A stretch of DNA of 64,000 nucleotides from positions 4,865,001 through 4,929,000 of the forward strand of contig NZ_CP019630.1 in the NCBI RefSeq assembly GCF_001999245.1, read 5' to 3'. This document shows, in pieces, positions 47,914-56,421 of this stretch. The stretch is from Roseibium algicola. GTDB lineage: Bacteria > Pseudomonadota > Alphaproteobacteria > Rhizobiales > Stappiaceae. Positions within the stretch are counted from its first letter, which is position 1. Every line of letters begins with the position of its first letter. A program made the translations under genes and the position numbers. The notes beneath the pieces were generated by a model that was not told where the DNA came from, made no database searches, and saw only the letters and a program-made list of their open reading frames with translations.

Positions 47914-49131
47914 TCAGTTCGCAGCCATGGCCTTGGCCAGGTTCTCGTCGATCTTGTCCAGGAAGCCAGTGGTGGTGAGCCAGGCCTGATCCGGGCCGAC
48001 GAGCAGGGCAAGATCCTTCGTCATGTGACCGGCTTCCACCGTGTCGATGCAGACCTTTTCCAGCGTCTGGGCGAAACGGGCAAGCTCCTGGTTGTTGTCG
48101 AGCTTGGCCCTGTGCGCGAGCCCGCGGGTCCAGGCGAAGATCGAGGCGATGGAGTTGGTCGAAGTGCTCTCGCCCTTCTGGTGCTGGCGATAGTGGCGTG
48201 TGACCGTGCCGTGGGCGGCTTCCGCTTCCACGGTCTTGCCGTCCGGTGTCATCAGAACGGACGTCATCAGGCCGAGCGAGCCGAACCCCTGGGCAACAGT
48301 GTCGGACTGGACGTCACCGTCGTAGTTCTTGCAGGCCCAGACGTACCCGCCGGACCATTTCAGAGCGGAGGCGACCATGTCGTCGATCAGCCGGTGTTCG
48401 TACCAGATGCCGGCTTCCGCGTACTGGTCCTTGAATTCGGCTTCGTAGATTTCCTGGAACAGGTCCTTGAAGCGGCCATCATAGGCTTTCAGGATCGTGT
48501 TCTTGGTGGAGAGGTAGCAGGGCACCTTCCTGTTGAGCGCGTAGTTCAGCGAAGCGCGGGCAAAATCGCGGATCGAGTCGTCGAGATTGTACATCGCCAT
48601 CGCGACGCCGGCGGACGGCGCGTCATAGACTTCGTGTTCGATCACCTGGCCGTCTTCCCCGGTGAAGGTGATGGTCAGCTTTCCCTTGCCGGGGAAGCGG
48701 AAGTCGGTGGCGCGATACTGGTCGCCAAAGGCATGGCGGCCGACGATGATCGGCTGGGTCCAGCCCGGCACCAGGCGCGGCACGTTCTGCATGATGATCG
48801 GTTCGCGGAAGATCACGCCGCCGAGGATGTTGCGGATCGTGCCGTTGGGCGAACGGTACATGCGCTTCAGGCCGAATTCCTCAACTCGCGCTTCATCCGG
48901 CGTGATGGTGGCGCATTTGACGCCGACGCCATGTTCCTTGATGGCGTTGGCGGCATCGACCGTGATCTGGTCGTCGGTCTCGTCGCGTTTCTGGATCGAC
49001 AGATCGTAGTAGAGCAGGTCGATGTCGAGATAGGGGTGGATCAGCTTGTCCTTGATAAAGGCCCAGATGATCCGGGTCATCTCATCGCCGTCGATCTCGA
49101 CGACCGGATTGTCGACTTTGATCTTTGCCAT
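47914..49131 (-). CDS. icd: NADP-dependent isocitrate dehydrogenase, homodimeric type
   Basis: 405 residues, the eukaryote-like subfamily common in alphaproteobacteria. [18 protein letters not shown] and [20 protein letters not shown] are the substrate region; [20 protein letters not shown] and [20 protein letters not shown] then [14 protein letters not shown] carry the metal and NADP sites. TCA cycle: isocitrate to 2-oxoglutarate and NADPH. ATG 49131 ([14 protein letters not shown]) is preferred over 49140. A second, unrelated isocitrate dehydrogenase occurs at 62601. Confidence 0.95.
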   Translation of the reverse strand: MAKIKVDNPVVEIDGDEMTRIIWAFIKDKLIHPYLDIDLLYYDLSIQKRDETDDQITVDAANAIKEHGVGVKCATITPDEARVEEFGLKRMYRSPNGTIRNILGGVIFREPIIMQNVPRLVPGWTQPIIVGRHAFGDQYRATDFRFPGKGKLTITFTGEDGQVIEHEVYDAPSAGVAMAMYNLDDSIRDFARASLNYALNRKVPCYLSTKNTILKAYDGRFKDLFQEIYEAEFKDQYAEAGIWYEHRLIDDMVASALKWSGGYVWACKNYDGDVQSDTVAQGFGSLGLMTSVLMTPDGKTVEAEAAHGTVTRHYRQHQKGESTSTNSIASIFAWTRGLAHRAKLDNNQELARFAQTLEKVCIDTVEAGHMTKDLALLVGPDQAWLTTTGFLDKIDENLAKAMAAN

Positions 49132-49335
49132 GATGCGCATTGCCTCGCGGGTCTAGAAGAAGGGAGGGCGAAACGGAAATCTAAACGATTTGAGTTGTAT
49201 CGGATTTCTATTGTGTGCGCTTGTATACAATGCTGCGCTGCTAGGCAAGGGGGCGCTTCGGTTTGCTCCAGATAATGCCCGGAATTTTGCCTCCAAGAAA
49301 TAACTTGCAGCTTGCCCAAGGGTTGCGCCCGAATT

Positions 49336-49782
49336 TCAGGTTTCCAGCTTTTCCTGATGCTGCCGGATTTCCAGTGCATGGGGCCGCACCAGATCCGCCA
49401 CCGTCACTTGCCCGAGCTGTTCCTGAAACGTCTCCCGTGTTGCCTCCAGGGCCGCCGAGGTCGCCCGGTTGGCCGCCTGTTCCAGGAGGCAGGTGGGAGC
49501 ATCGGCGGACTTGCCGACGGCGAAGAGCTGCGGTGAGCCGAGCGCGGAATAGACCTCGGCAAGCGAGATGCTGTCTAGGGGCTTGGCCAGCACCCAGCCG
49601 CCGCCATGGCCCTTGGTGGCCCCGACGAAACCGGCCTCGCGCAACCCTGCCATGGTTCGCCGGACGAGGGACGGGTTGGTGTTGAGCATCTTCCCGATCT
49701 GGTCGGACGTCACCGGGTCTTGTGTCTGGTCCAGATGTAGGAGCACGTGAAGCACGCGCGGCAATCGGCTGTCGGTTCGCAT
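49336..49782 (-). CDS. Rrf2-family transcriptional regulator without FeS cysteines
   Basis: 148 residues. Winged HTH with VTSDQIGKMLNTNPSLVRRT then MAGLREAGFVGATKGHGGGW, the Rrf2 signature. IscR and NsrR carry three cysteines around residues 92-104; here only Cys98 (APTCLLEQ) is present, so an [Fe-S] sensor is unlikely and a thiol or small-molecule switch (as in YwnA-like members) is more probable. Divergent from an MFS exporter, its likely target. Confidence 0.82.
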   Translation of the reverse strand: MRTDSRLPRVLHVLLHLDQTQDPVTSDQIGKMLNTNPSLVRRTMAGLREAGFVGATKGHGGGWVLAKPLDSISLAEVYSALGSPQLFAVGKSADAPTCLLEQAANRATSAALEATRETFQEQLGQVTVADLVRPHALEIRQHQEKLET

Positions 49783-49818
49783 GGAAGTCTCCGTTTGAAA
49801 AACCTTATGTCGGATTCA

Positions 49819-49893
49819 GTTACGTGACAATTCAAGGCACATGAGATTGACGGATCTAAATATGTAACTTTATAAGTAACAAAATTAGGTTAC
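49819..49893. promoter_or_regulatory. Candidate Rrf2 operators in the divergent promoter
   Basis: GTTAC or its complement GTAAC appears four times in 75 bases: 49819-49823, 49864-49868, 49876-49880 and 49889-49893. The last two form an inverted pair, GTAAC-N8-GTTAC. The repeats sit in an AT-rich gap upstream of the MFS gene, where an autoregulated Rrf2 protein would bind. Confidence 0.5.
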
Positions 49894-49912
49894 GCGTTTC
49901 CAGGAGTTCTGA

Positions 49913-51334
49913 ATGTCCCTTTTGTTTGTCGGCGCAGCCGGGGAAAGGCGCAATCGCTGGGCGGCACTCGCCGCGCTTTATCTTGCCATGTTCATGAATG
50001 TTCTCGATGTGTCGGTGGTCAATCTGGCGCTGCCCTCCATCCGTCACGGGCTCGGTGCTTCGGATACCCAGCTCGAATGGGTGCTGGTGGTCTATGTGCT
50101 GGCCTTTGCCGCCGGATTGCTGCCTTTCGGCCGATTTGGAGATGTTGCGGGCAGGGGGAGGATGTTCCGCTGGGGTGTGGCCGGATTTACCGCCAGTTCG
50201 CTGGCGTGTGGACTGGCGCCCGATATCACCTTCCTGATTGCCAGCCGGGCGCTGCAGGGGCTCTGCGCGGCGATGATGGTGCCACAGGTGCTTGCCATCG
50301 TTCATGTGATCTTTCCTGCAGAGGAAAAGGGCAAGGCCATCGGCCTGTTCGGCTCCGTCAGCGCGCTTGGGGCCGTCGCGGGGCCGCTGGTGGGCGGGGT
50401 GATCGTGGCTGCCGATGTCTTCGGGCTGGGCTGGCGGCCGATCTTCCTGATCAATCTGCCCGTGGGCCTGATCTCCCTTGCCGGTGCTCTTCGCTTTCTG
50501 CCGCATATCGAAAACGAGAGCCGGGTGATGCCGGACTGGTCCGGAACGTTTCTTTTCACCCTCGCAGTGCTGGCGCTGGTGTTTCCTCTCGTGGAGGGCA
50601 GGCAGTTCGGCTGGCCTGCCTGGTGTTTTGCCCTGATGGGACTGAGCGTCGTTCTGGCCGTATTGTTCTACCGGCTGCAGCAGCGCAGGGCGCATCTCGG
50701 CAAGGCGCAGCTTCTGCCGGTGCTGTTGACGCGGGACCGTGTGTTTGTTGCCGGGGTCGCATTTGTCGCGCTGTTCTTTTCCGGTCTTGCCGGACTGTTC
50801 TTCATGATGGCACTCTTCCTGCAGGCCGGCCTTGGGTTGTCGCCGATGACTGCCGGGCTCATCCTGGCGCCGCACCCGGTCGGTGTGATGCTTGCGTCCA
50901 CGCTGACAGGCCGTTTTGGAACCCGCTTTCAGAGCGCGCGGGTCTGCCTTGCCATGCTGGCGGTCTTCTGCGGATTGCTTGCAGCTCGGCTGCTGGTTTC
51001 CGATGGAATGAGCGCAAGCCTGCTGGCGATGCCGTTCCTGATTGTCGGCCTTGGAACGGGAACGGCGATCCCGGCCTTGTTCCAGCTTGTGTTGTCTCGG
51101 GTCTCCGGGCCGGATGCCGGTGCGGGGTCCGGCGTGCTCCAGGCCTTCCAGCAGATCGGCATGGCGCTTGGCATCGCTGTGCAAGGCCAGATCTTCTTCC
51201 AGGTTCTGGCGGCTGGTCGTAGTGAGGCTCTGTACCGGGATGCTGCGGCTGCAGCGTTGCTCTATCCTGCGAGTTCGTGTTTCGCGCTTGCTGTGCTTGC
51301 CTTTGGTCTTGCCTGTAAATTCCGCTCTGGATGA
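49913..51334 (+). CDS. MFS drug-efflux transporter, DHA2-like
   Basis: 473 residues with about 14 hydrophobic segments. ALYLAMFMNVLDVSVVNLAL at the start and WVLVVYVLAFAAGLLPFGRF then GDVAGRGRMFRWGV (the loop 2-3 motif A) are typical of the 14-TMS DHA2 family, exporting lipophilic drugs or dyes by proton antiport. CAGGAG precedes the ATG. Divergent from and presumably repressed by the Rrf2 gene. Confidence 0.88.
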   Translation: MSLLFVGAAGERRNRWAALAALYLAMFMNVLDVSVVNLALPSIRHGLGASDTQLEWVLVVYVLAFAAGLLPFGRFGDVAGRGRMFRWGVAGFTASSLACGLAPDITFLIASRALQGLCAAMMVPQVLAIVHVIFPAEEKGKAIGLFGSVSALGAVAGPLVGGVIVAADVFGLGWRPIFLINLPVGLISLAGALRFLPHIENESRVMPDWSGTFLFTLAVLALVFPLVEGRQFGWPAWCFALMGLSVVLAVLFYRLQQRRAHLGKAQLLPVLLTRDRVFVAGVAFVALFFSGLAGLFFMMALFLQAGLGLSPMTAGLILAPHPVGVMLASTLTGRFGTRFQSARVCLAMLAVFCGLLAARLLVSDGMSASLLAMPFLIVGLGTGTAIPALFQLVLSRVSGPDAGAGSGVLQAFQQIGMALGIAVQGQIFFQVLAAGRSEALYRDAAAAALLYPASSCFALAVLAFGLACKFRSG

Positions 51335-51343
51335 ACTGCGTGT

Positions 51344-52144
51344 TCACGGCTGCTGGTAGCGGACAGCAAAGGCGCGTGCGGGCAGGCGGATTTCTCCACC
51401 GGTGTCGAGTTGGTCCCGGAGCTTTGCTTTCAGCTCATCCCGTTTTTCCTCGGTCAGGTTCATGCAATACCCGGGCGCCGGCCCTGCGCCGAGCGTGAAG
51501 GGATGCCAGAATTCCTCAAACCCCGGAAAAACTGTGTCCACTTCAAGGGCGTGAATACTTGCACCCGGCAACTGGGCTTCAGTGCAGAGTGTCTGGAGCC
51601 CTTCCGGGGTGCAGAATGGAAACCGGAGTGCCTCATCAAGATCTTCGGCAGCTGGGTCGATTGAAGCGGCTGCTTTCCAGAAGGCGTCAATGAAGCCCAT
51701 GCCACCTCCCGGGTAGTCCCAGACATAGAAGGATATTGTTCCACCAGGGCGGGTAATGCGACGCAACTCGGCCAGCGCCTGCAGCTTGTCCGGCACAAAG
51801 TTGAGCGCGAGCGCGGACGTTGATACGTCAATGGTGTTGTCGGGAAGCGGCAGGTCCTGTGCAGACCCGACTTCAAAGCGGGCTCTCTCGTCGGTGATCG
51901 CTTCCCGCGCATGCATCACGAAGCCTTCCGAAAGATCGAGACCGACAACCGATTTTGGCTTGGCCATATCGAGTATGGTTTCGGTCAAGGCTCCGGTGCC
52001 GCACCCTATGTCCGCCCAGTCTGCATCAAGAGGCGCGTTGAGCCAGGACACGAACTCTCTTGCGATCAATCGGCTCCATCTGCCCATGTAGTGATCGTAA
52101 CTGCGACCTGCACTCCAGGAATCGTGTTTCCCATTGCCGGACAT
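51344..52144 (-). CDS. Class I SAM-dependent methyltransferase
   Basis: 266 residues. WADIGCGTGALTETILD (motif I), VVGLDLSEGF (motif II acid) and LRRITRPGGTISFYVWDYPG then GGMGFIDAF (motif post III). It looks like a UbiE/small-molecule methyltransferase type. Convergent with the MFS gene, 9 bases apart. The substrate is not apparent. Confidence 0.85.
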   Translation of the reverse strand: MSGNGKHDSWSAGRSYDHYMGRWSRLIAREFVSWLNAPLDADWADIGCGTGALTETILDMAKPKSVVGLDLSEGFVMHAREAITDERARFEVGSAQDLPLPDNTIDVSTSALALNFVPDKLQALAELRRITRPGGTISFYVWDYPGGGMGFIDAFWKAAASIDPAAEDLDEALRFPFCTPEGLQTLCTEAQLPGASIHALEVDTVFPGFEEFWHPFTLGAGPAPGYCMNLTEEKRDELKAKLRDQLDTGGEIRLPARAFAVRYQQP

Positions 52145-52885
52145 GTCCTTGGCCTCCCGCCCAGGATTGATATTCCAGATACGAAAATAGTGCCTTTGAA
52201 AGTGGAATTGGACAACGGCAATCTATCTAGCGCCGGACCTAAACCGCGAGAAAACCGCTCAGATGGGGCAGGACATTCGAGAGCTGCAGGTCAGATCCTA
52301 ACCGGCGGGCGAACCGGCGCACTTCGATCTGGCGATTGAAGGCCGCACCAGGTTCACCGCGCGGCAACTGGGCTTCTGCAATCCAGGTGTCCACGTAGGG
52401 CCGCGCCTGCACTGCGCCCGTGCCAATATGCCGAATCCGGTCCCGGTAAAGTGAAAACTATTTATAGTTGCCCTTGCTCGACAACAAACCACGAAAATTG
52501 CCCACGAACCAACAACGCCGAGAACAGTATGTTCGGAAGCTACTCAGACGCGCGTCGATTTGGGGTGTTGGTTGAAAATCGCACCTTTCGGTACAGAAAT
52601 CGGGCCAAGTTGAGAGTGTGATCGATTCAAATCTTCCGTAGATGCCGGTCCGGCTTGGTAATTCTACGCGCACAAGGTTTCTCGTGAATTCAGTAGTGCC
52701 TAGGAAAATTTGACGAGCAATTTGGCCGGTGTGAAAGAAATAGATGCTCGTAGGTTCAATAGTTCCAGAATAGGGCCGTGTTTCCTCTTTCAGGTTCAGA
52801 ATTTGTTGAGGCCGGTGCCGAAACACTGCTGGTATCGGGTCGCACTTCGACCCGGGCAACGCAATGGACCGAAAGGGCTTGTTTC
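52145..52885. other. Large intergenic region with gene remnant
   Basis: No intact gene. It has uneven composition: 52239-52457 (minus) is GC-rich and coding-like, while 52458-52780 is AT-rich with many stop codons on most frames. The minus-strand 149-codon frame at 52458-52907 runs into the next gene and lacks coding codon bias. Confidence 0.45.
52239..52457 (-). pseudogene. Possible 3' remnant of a decayed gene
   Basis: An open frame of 72 codons between two TAG stops, without a plausible start, reads like real protein: YRDRIRHIGTGAVQARPYVD, then TWIAEAQLPRGEPGAAFNRQ and EVRRFARRLGSDLQ with strong third-position G/C. Everything upstream of 52457 is AT-rich and broken. I do not recognise the family. 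It fits the tail of a gene whose front was lost. Confidence 0.35.
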
Positions 52886-54988
52886 GTGCTCGAAACCGTT
52901 CGATCAAGAGGAAACGCGCTGTTCAAGCGCGTCTTTGTGCGGGCAACGCTTTATGGCGTGTTCGGATTGCTGGCTTTTTCGCTGGTTCTGATCGGCATCG
53001 ATTATCTGACCCAGACGGACAAGATCGAGGAACGCCTTGCTCGGACTGCTCACGACAAGGCGCTGTTTGTCACCAATATTGCGGCGCGCGAAATCGCCAA
53101 CAAGAACTATGGTGAAGTCGAGCGGCTTTTGAATGCGATTGCGGGTGACAAATACATTATCGCAGCCAAGGCCTATAGCCGCTTCGGTCAGGAGTTCGCC
53201 AGCGATTTCACCTCCGCAGAACCTTCGAGCGCCGTGCAGTTCAACGAAGGCGCCCTGAATGTCGCGCAGTCGGGCAAGGCTCAGTATTCGGAAACCGCCG
53301 ACATGATCGAATACATCCTGCCGGTTTCCCGCAGCGGGGAAGTGGTGGGGTCCGTGCTGGTGCGCATTTCGAAGCACGAGCTTGCGGGTGTTCTGAGGGA
53401 AAAGATTGTTCAGGTGGTGTTGATCCTGGCGGTTCTTCTTCTTGCCTTCGTTCCGGTGATTGCTGCGCTGATGTACCGGGCAACGGCAGGTGTCAGCCGC
53501 GTGACGCAGGCAGCCAATGAGGCTGCAGCCGGTTACCTCGACTGCAATCTGGAAACTGATGCACCAGGTGAGGTGGGTGACCTGCAAACCGCGTTCCGCG
53601 GAATGATGGTCAAGCTGCGCGAGAATATTCTGCGGATCGAGGAACTCGCCTACACCGATCGCATTACCGGTTTGCCCAACAGGGCCAAGCTGGACAATGT
53701 CGCGATGACGCTGATCGACCTGCGCCCCAAGGAAACGGGCAGTGTTCTTTACATCGGACTGGACCGCTTCAAACTGATCAACGACATGCACGGACATGCC
53801 GTAGGCGACAAGCTGTTGCGGCTGGTCGGCAACCGGTTGGCCGTCCTGGTCGACGAGCTGGCCAAGCCACTGACGTCAAAACCCCCCTGCGTTGCCCGGT
53901 TTTCCGGCGACGAATTCGTCGTACTGTTACCCGGCGTCGATGATCTGCAGATGCTTGCCAAGTTGTCCAGAACGATGGTCGAGCGGCTGGGCGGGGCCTA
54001 CAGAATTGGCCGGCTTTCCCTTTCTCTGACCGTCAGCGCGGGAATCGCGAGATACCCGGAGCACGGTACAACGGCCGAGGAAGTCCTGCGAAACGCCAAC
54101 ATGGCCATGTATGAAGCAAAGGGTGCCGGCAGGGCTCAGTCGATCGCCTACAACGATATCATTCGCGAACGGATGACCGAGCGCGAACAGATCCGGCACA
54201 GGCTGCAAAGCGCACTGAGAGACCGCACGCTATCCGTTCACTACCAGCCGAAGGTCGACATTTCGTCCGGCAAGATTGTCGGTTCAGAAGCGCTGCTGCG
54301 CTGGAACGATGCCGAACTCGGGTCCGTACCACCCTACAAGTTCATTCCCGTGGCAGAAGAATGCGGTCTGATCGTTCCGATCGGAGAATTCGTGCTGGCA
54401 TCCGCGCTCTCCGACATGAAATCCCTACACCGGCAGAACGTCGATGTATCTGTCGCCGTGAACGTTGCGCCGGCGCAGCTGCAGGCAAAGGGATTTACCG
54501 GCAGAATGCTCGGGATCATCGGCGAGAGCGGGTTTTCGACGGAGAAGCTGGAACTGGAAGTGACGGAATCGAGTCTTGTCGACTATTCGCAGAACCTTCT
54601 GGATCAGATCCTGCCGATCAAGAAAGAAGGCGTCAAATTTGCAATCGACGACTTCGGCACCGGCTATTCCTCGCTGCACAGTCTCGCGAGCATGCCGTTC
54701 GACACGCTGAAGATCGACCGGTCCTTCATCATGGACATTGCCAATTGCGAGGATCGCCGGACCATCGTCGAGCTGATCCTGATGCTGGCAAGGCAGCTCA
54801 ATCTCAACACAGTTTCCGAAGGGGTCGAGACCCAGTTGCAGATGGATTACATCAATCTGTGGGGCGGGACGCTCGGCCAGGGCTACTTGTGGAGCCCGGC
54901 AGTGCCGTTCGGCGAGTTCTCGCGAATGGTCACGAAGCGGGAAGAAGAGGCGAATGCGGCCGAGCCCTGGAGGCAGGCAGCCTCCTGA
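52886..54988 (+). CDS. Membrane-anchored GGDEF-EAL signalling protein
   Basis: 700 residues. A membrane segment (about 20-42), a periplasmic sensor region, a second membrane segment (about 174-195) and a HAMP-like linker are followed by a diguanylate cyclase domain with RFSGDEF at about 338-344 and an EAL domain with EALLRW near 468, DDFGTGYSSL and KIDRSFI. The first GGDEF glycine is serine, which is tolerated in active enzymes; the EAL catalytic set looks complete, so phosphodiesterase activity is likely. GTG 52886 follows AAAGGG; GTG 52778 would add 36 residues. Confidence 0.86.
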   Translation: MLETVRSRGNALFKRVFVRATLYGVFGLLAFSLVLIGIDYLTQTDKIEERLARTAHDKALFVTNIAAREIANKNYGEVERLLNAIAGDKYIIAAKAYSRFGQEFASDFTSAEPSSAVQFNEGALNVAQSGKAQYSETADMIEYILPVSRSGEVVGSVLVRISKHELAGVLREKIVQVVLILAVLLLAFVPVIAALMYRATAGVSRVTQAANEAAAGYLDCNLETDAPGEVGDLQTAFRGMMVKLRENILRIEELAYTDRITGLPNRAKLDNVAMTLIDLRPKETGSVLYIGLDRFKLINDMHGHAVGDKLLRLVGNRLAVLVDELAKPLTSKPPCVARFSGDEFVVLLPGVDDLQMLAKLSRTMVERLGGAYRIGRLSLSLTVSAGIARYPEHGTTAEEVLRNANMAMYEAKGAGRAQSIAYNDIIRERMTEREQIRHRLQSALRDRTLSVHYQPKVDISSGKIVGSEALLRWNDAELGSVPPYKFIPVAEECGLIVPIGEFVLASALSDMKSLHRQNVDVSVAVNVAPAQLQAKGFTGRMLGIIGESGFSTEKLELEVTESSLVDYSQNLLDQILPIKKEGVKFAIDDFGTGYSSLHSLASMPFDTLKIDRSFIMDIANCEDRRTIVELILMLARQLNLNTVSEGVETQLQMDYINLWGGTLGQGYLWSPAVPFGEFSRMVTKREEEANAAEPWRQAAS

Positions 54989-55023
54989 ACTCCGATGAGG
55001 GATGTCCTGATGGCCGTATGTGT

Positions 55024-55548
55024 CTAGTCGTGTACGTCGACCAGACCTTCAAACAGAGCGTTCTTTGATCCGTCGGACAGGCATTCCACGGTCAGCGCCT
55101 CCGTGAAGGCCTGCTGGTCAGAGGCTTCGACGGGGCTTTCTGCGAGTAGCGTCAGGATCTCGTTGCCGAGGCGCAACAGCTCCGGACGGACATCCTTGAT
55201 CAGGTCGGGTACGTTCTGCGGACGAGCTTCACCGCTCTCCCAGCGTTCGATCCAGCAGGTTTGAATGTCCTTGGCCGCATCGATCTGCGCCTGGAAAAAC
55301 AAGGTGACATTGTCAGCCGACAGGCCGTTTTCGACTGCCTTTTCGCGGGCAGCATCCAGCACCACCTTTTCCCTCGGCAGATCCTCGACAGGTTTGTCGT
55401 TATCCGCTTTCCAGGCTGCAACCGACTGCATGAACGACAGACGTTCGTTGATGGCGCCGAAAAGCTTGTCAGGTGCCGCCCAGCCAGGAGTGACGGTGGA
55501 AGCAAGAAGAGATACCGCAAGAGCGGTCAGGGGGATCGATTTCAACAT
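55024..55548 (-). CDS. Secreted chorismate mutase, AroQ gamma class
   Basis: 174 residues. Sec signal peptide (MLKSIPLTALAVSLLASTVT, PGWAAP) and then the helical bundle INERLSFMQSVAAWKADNDK, PVEDLPREKVVLDAAREKAV, DNVTLFFQAQIDAAKDIQTC. Arg36, Lys47 and Arg59 have the spacing of the catalytic Arg49, Lys60 and Arg72 of the secreted M. tuberculosis enzyme (numbers from memory), and Gln96 takes the place of its Glu109, as Gln88 does in E. coli. The C-terminal half contributes a further Cys pair. It would convert chorismate to prephenate in the periplasm. No aro or phe genes are nearby. Confidence 0.8.
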   Translation of the reverse strand: MLKSIPLTALAVSLLASTVTPGWAAPDKLFGAINERLSFMQSVAAWKADNDKPVEDLPREKVVLDAAREKAVENGLSADNVTLFFQAQIDAAKDIQTCWIERWESGEARPQNVPDLIKDVRPELLRLGNEILTLLAESPVEASDQQAFTEALTVECLSDGSKNALFEGLVDVHD

Positions 55549-55598
55549 GGTCGAAGACTTTCACAGGTCACCGCCTGCGGCAAGTCTTTGGTTGTGGT

Positions 55599-55832
55599 CT
55601 ACTTCTTTTCAACCGAGCGACTAATCTCGGTGATCACGCCGAATGCGACGGCGGCCATGATCTTCAATAGTCCGCTGTCGAGCGCCTGTTCGCGTGTCAG
55701 ATTGCCAAGGAAAAAACCCGGTCTTGGTTCAGTGACTGCTCCAAGAGTAACGCCGGCCAGAAGTGCCAGCTGAATGCAGCCAAGGAAAAAGACGACACCA
55801 GCGATAAGCGTTCCCAATTTGGTAAAGGGCAT
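55599..55832 (-). CDS. Small membrane protein, 77 residues
   Basis: One clear membrane segment (FTKLGTLIAGVVFFLGCIQLALL), a Pro/Gly loop (TEPRPGFFLGNLTREQAL) and a second hydrophobic stretch (ALDSGLLKIMAAVAFGVITE) ending in a basic tail. Two-span topology with both ends inside is likely. GAGAG lies before the ATG. It follows upstream of the chorismate mutase by 50 bases on the same strand, so they may be co-transcribed. I do not recognise the family. Confidence 0.6.
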   Translation of the reverse strand: MPFTKLGTLIAGVVFFLGCIQLALLAGVTLGAVTEPRPGFFLGNLTREQALDSGLLKIMAAVAFGVITEISRSVEKK

Positions 55833-56189
55833 TGCAAACTCTCATGATGTGCTTTGTATTCGAGTGAGGTTATCTTTCGTTAGGGTTTCTGCAAGTAAAA
55901 ATCACAATTACCCTAAATACAGAAAAGTTTAATAAACAAAGGTTTTGATTTTCATCTTTGATTGGATTCTGCAAAGTTCAGAATTTTCAGGTGGCTGACG
56001 CAATTTCCTGAAGAAGTGTTTTGAGATCTGAAGCTTGTCGGTGATGCTGATCCGGCTGATTTCGGTGGCGGTCTTCAGGCGGCAAAATTTCGGTGCAATG
56101 TCGCATTCAGACCGAATATGGCGAAAATTCGCTTGCAGAATATCGCCAATCCTTGCAAATCTAGACGATGCGATGGTTTCGCCCGAACA
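55833..56189. other. AT-rich gap upstream of the riboswitch
   Basis: The part from 55850 to about 55990 is markedly AT-rich (CACAATTACCCTAAATACAG, AAGTTTAATAAACAAAGG). It has no supported gene. A 104-codon minus-strand frame crosses the riboswitch and is rejected. Promoters for both flanks probably lie here. Confidence 0.45.
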
Positions 56190-56351
56190 AGCGTAAGGGC
56201 GGATGAAATGGGAACACGGTGAGGCGTACCCAACAGGGACCAATACCGTGGCTGCCCCCGCAACTGTATGCGACGAGCAAAGCCCTTCAAGCCACTGGAG
56301 CGATCCGGGAAGGCGGGCAGCGCAGAGACTCGCGAGCCAGGAAACCTGCCA
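56190..56351 (+). ncRNA. Cobalamin riboswitch
   Basis: The conserved elements are in order: GGGAA-C-CGGTGA (56210-56222), GGCTGCCCCCGCAACTGTA (56250-56268), GCCACTGGAG (56291-56300), GGGAAGGC (56307-56314) and the B12 box AGCCAGGAAACCTGCC (56335-56350). The spacing fits the AdoCbl-binding core. A hairpin GCGCAC-GGAGG-GTGCGC lies just before the Shine-Dalgarno AAAGGAG of the next gene, so regulation is probably by hiding the ribosome site. Confidence 0.93.
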
Positions 56352-56421
56352 TCCAGCGGTCCCATCGGGGCCGGTTCACACCATCTGCTCGCGCACGGAG
56401 GGTGCGCAAAGGAGAAATGAC

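Noticed and set aside
52458..52907. 149-codon minus-strand frame upstream of the GGDEF-EAL gene
   Set aside because: It overlaps the real gene, has no ribosome site and unnatural codon use.
53898..53918. Inactive GGDEF because the motif reads SGDEF
   Set aside because: Serine at the first position occurs in active cyclases; the acidic and Phe residues are intact.
55929..56243. 104-codon minus-strand frame across the riboswitch start
   Set aside because: It covers the conserved riboswitch on the opposite strand and lacks coding bias.
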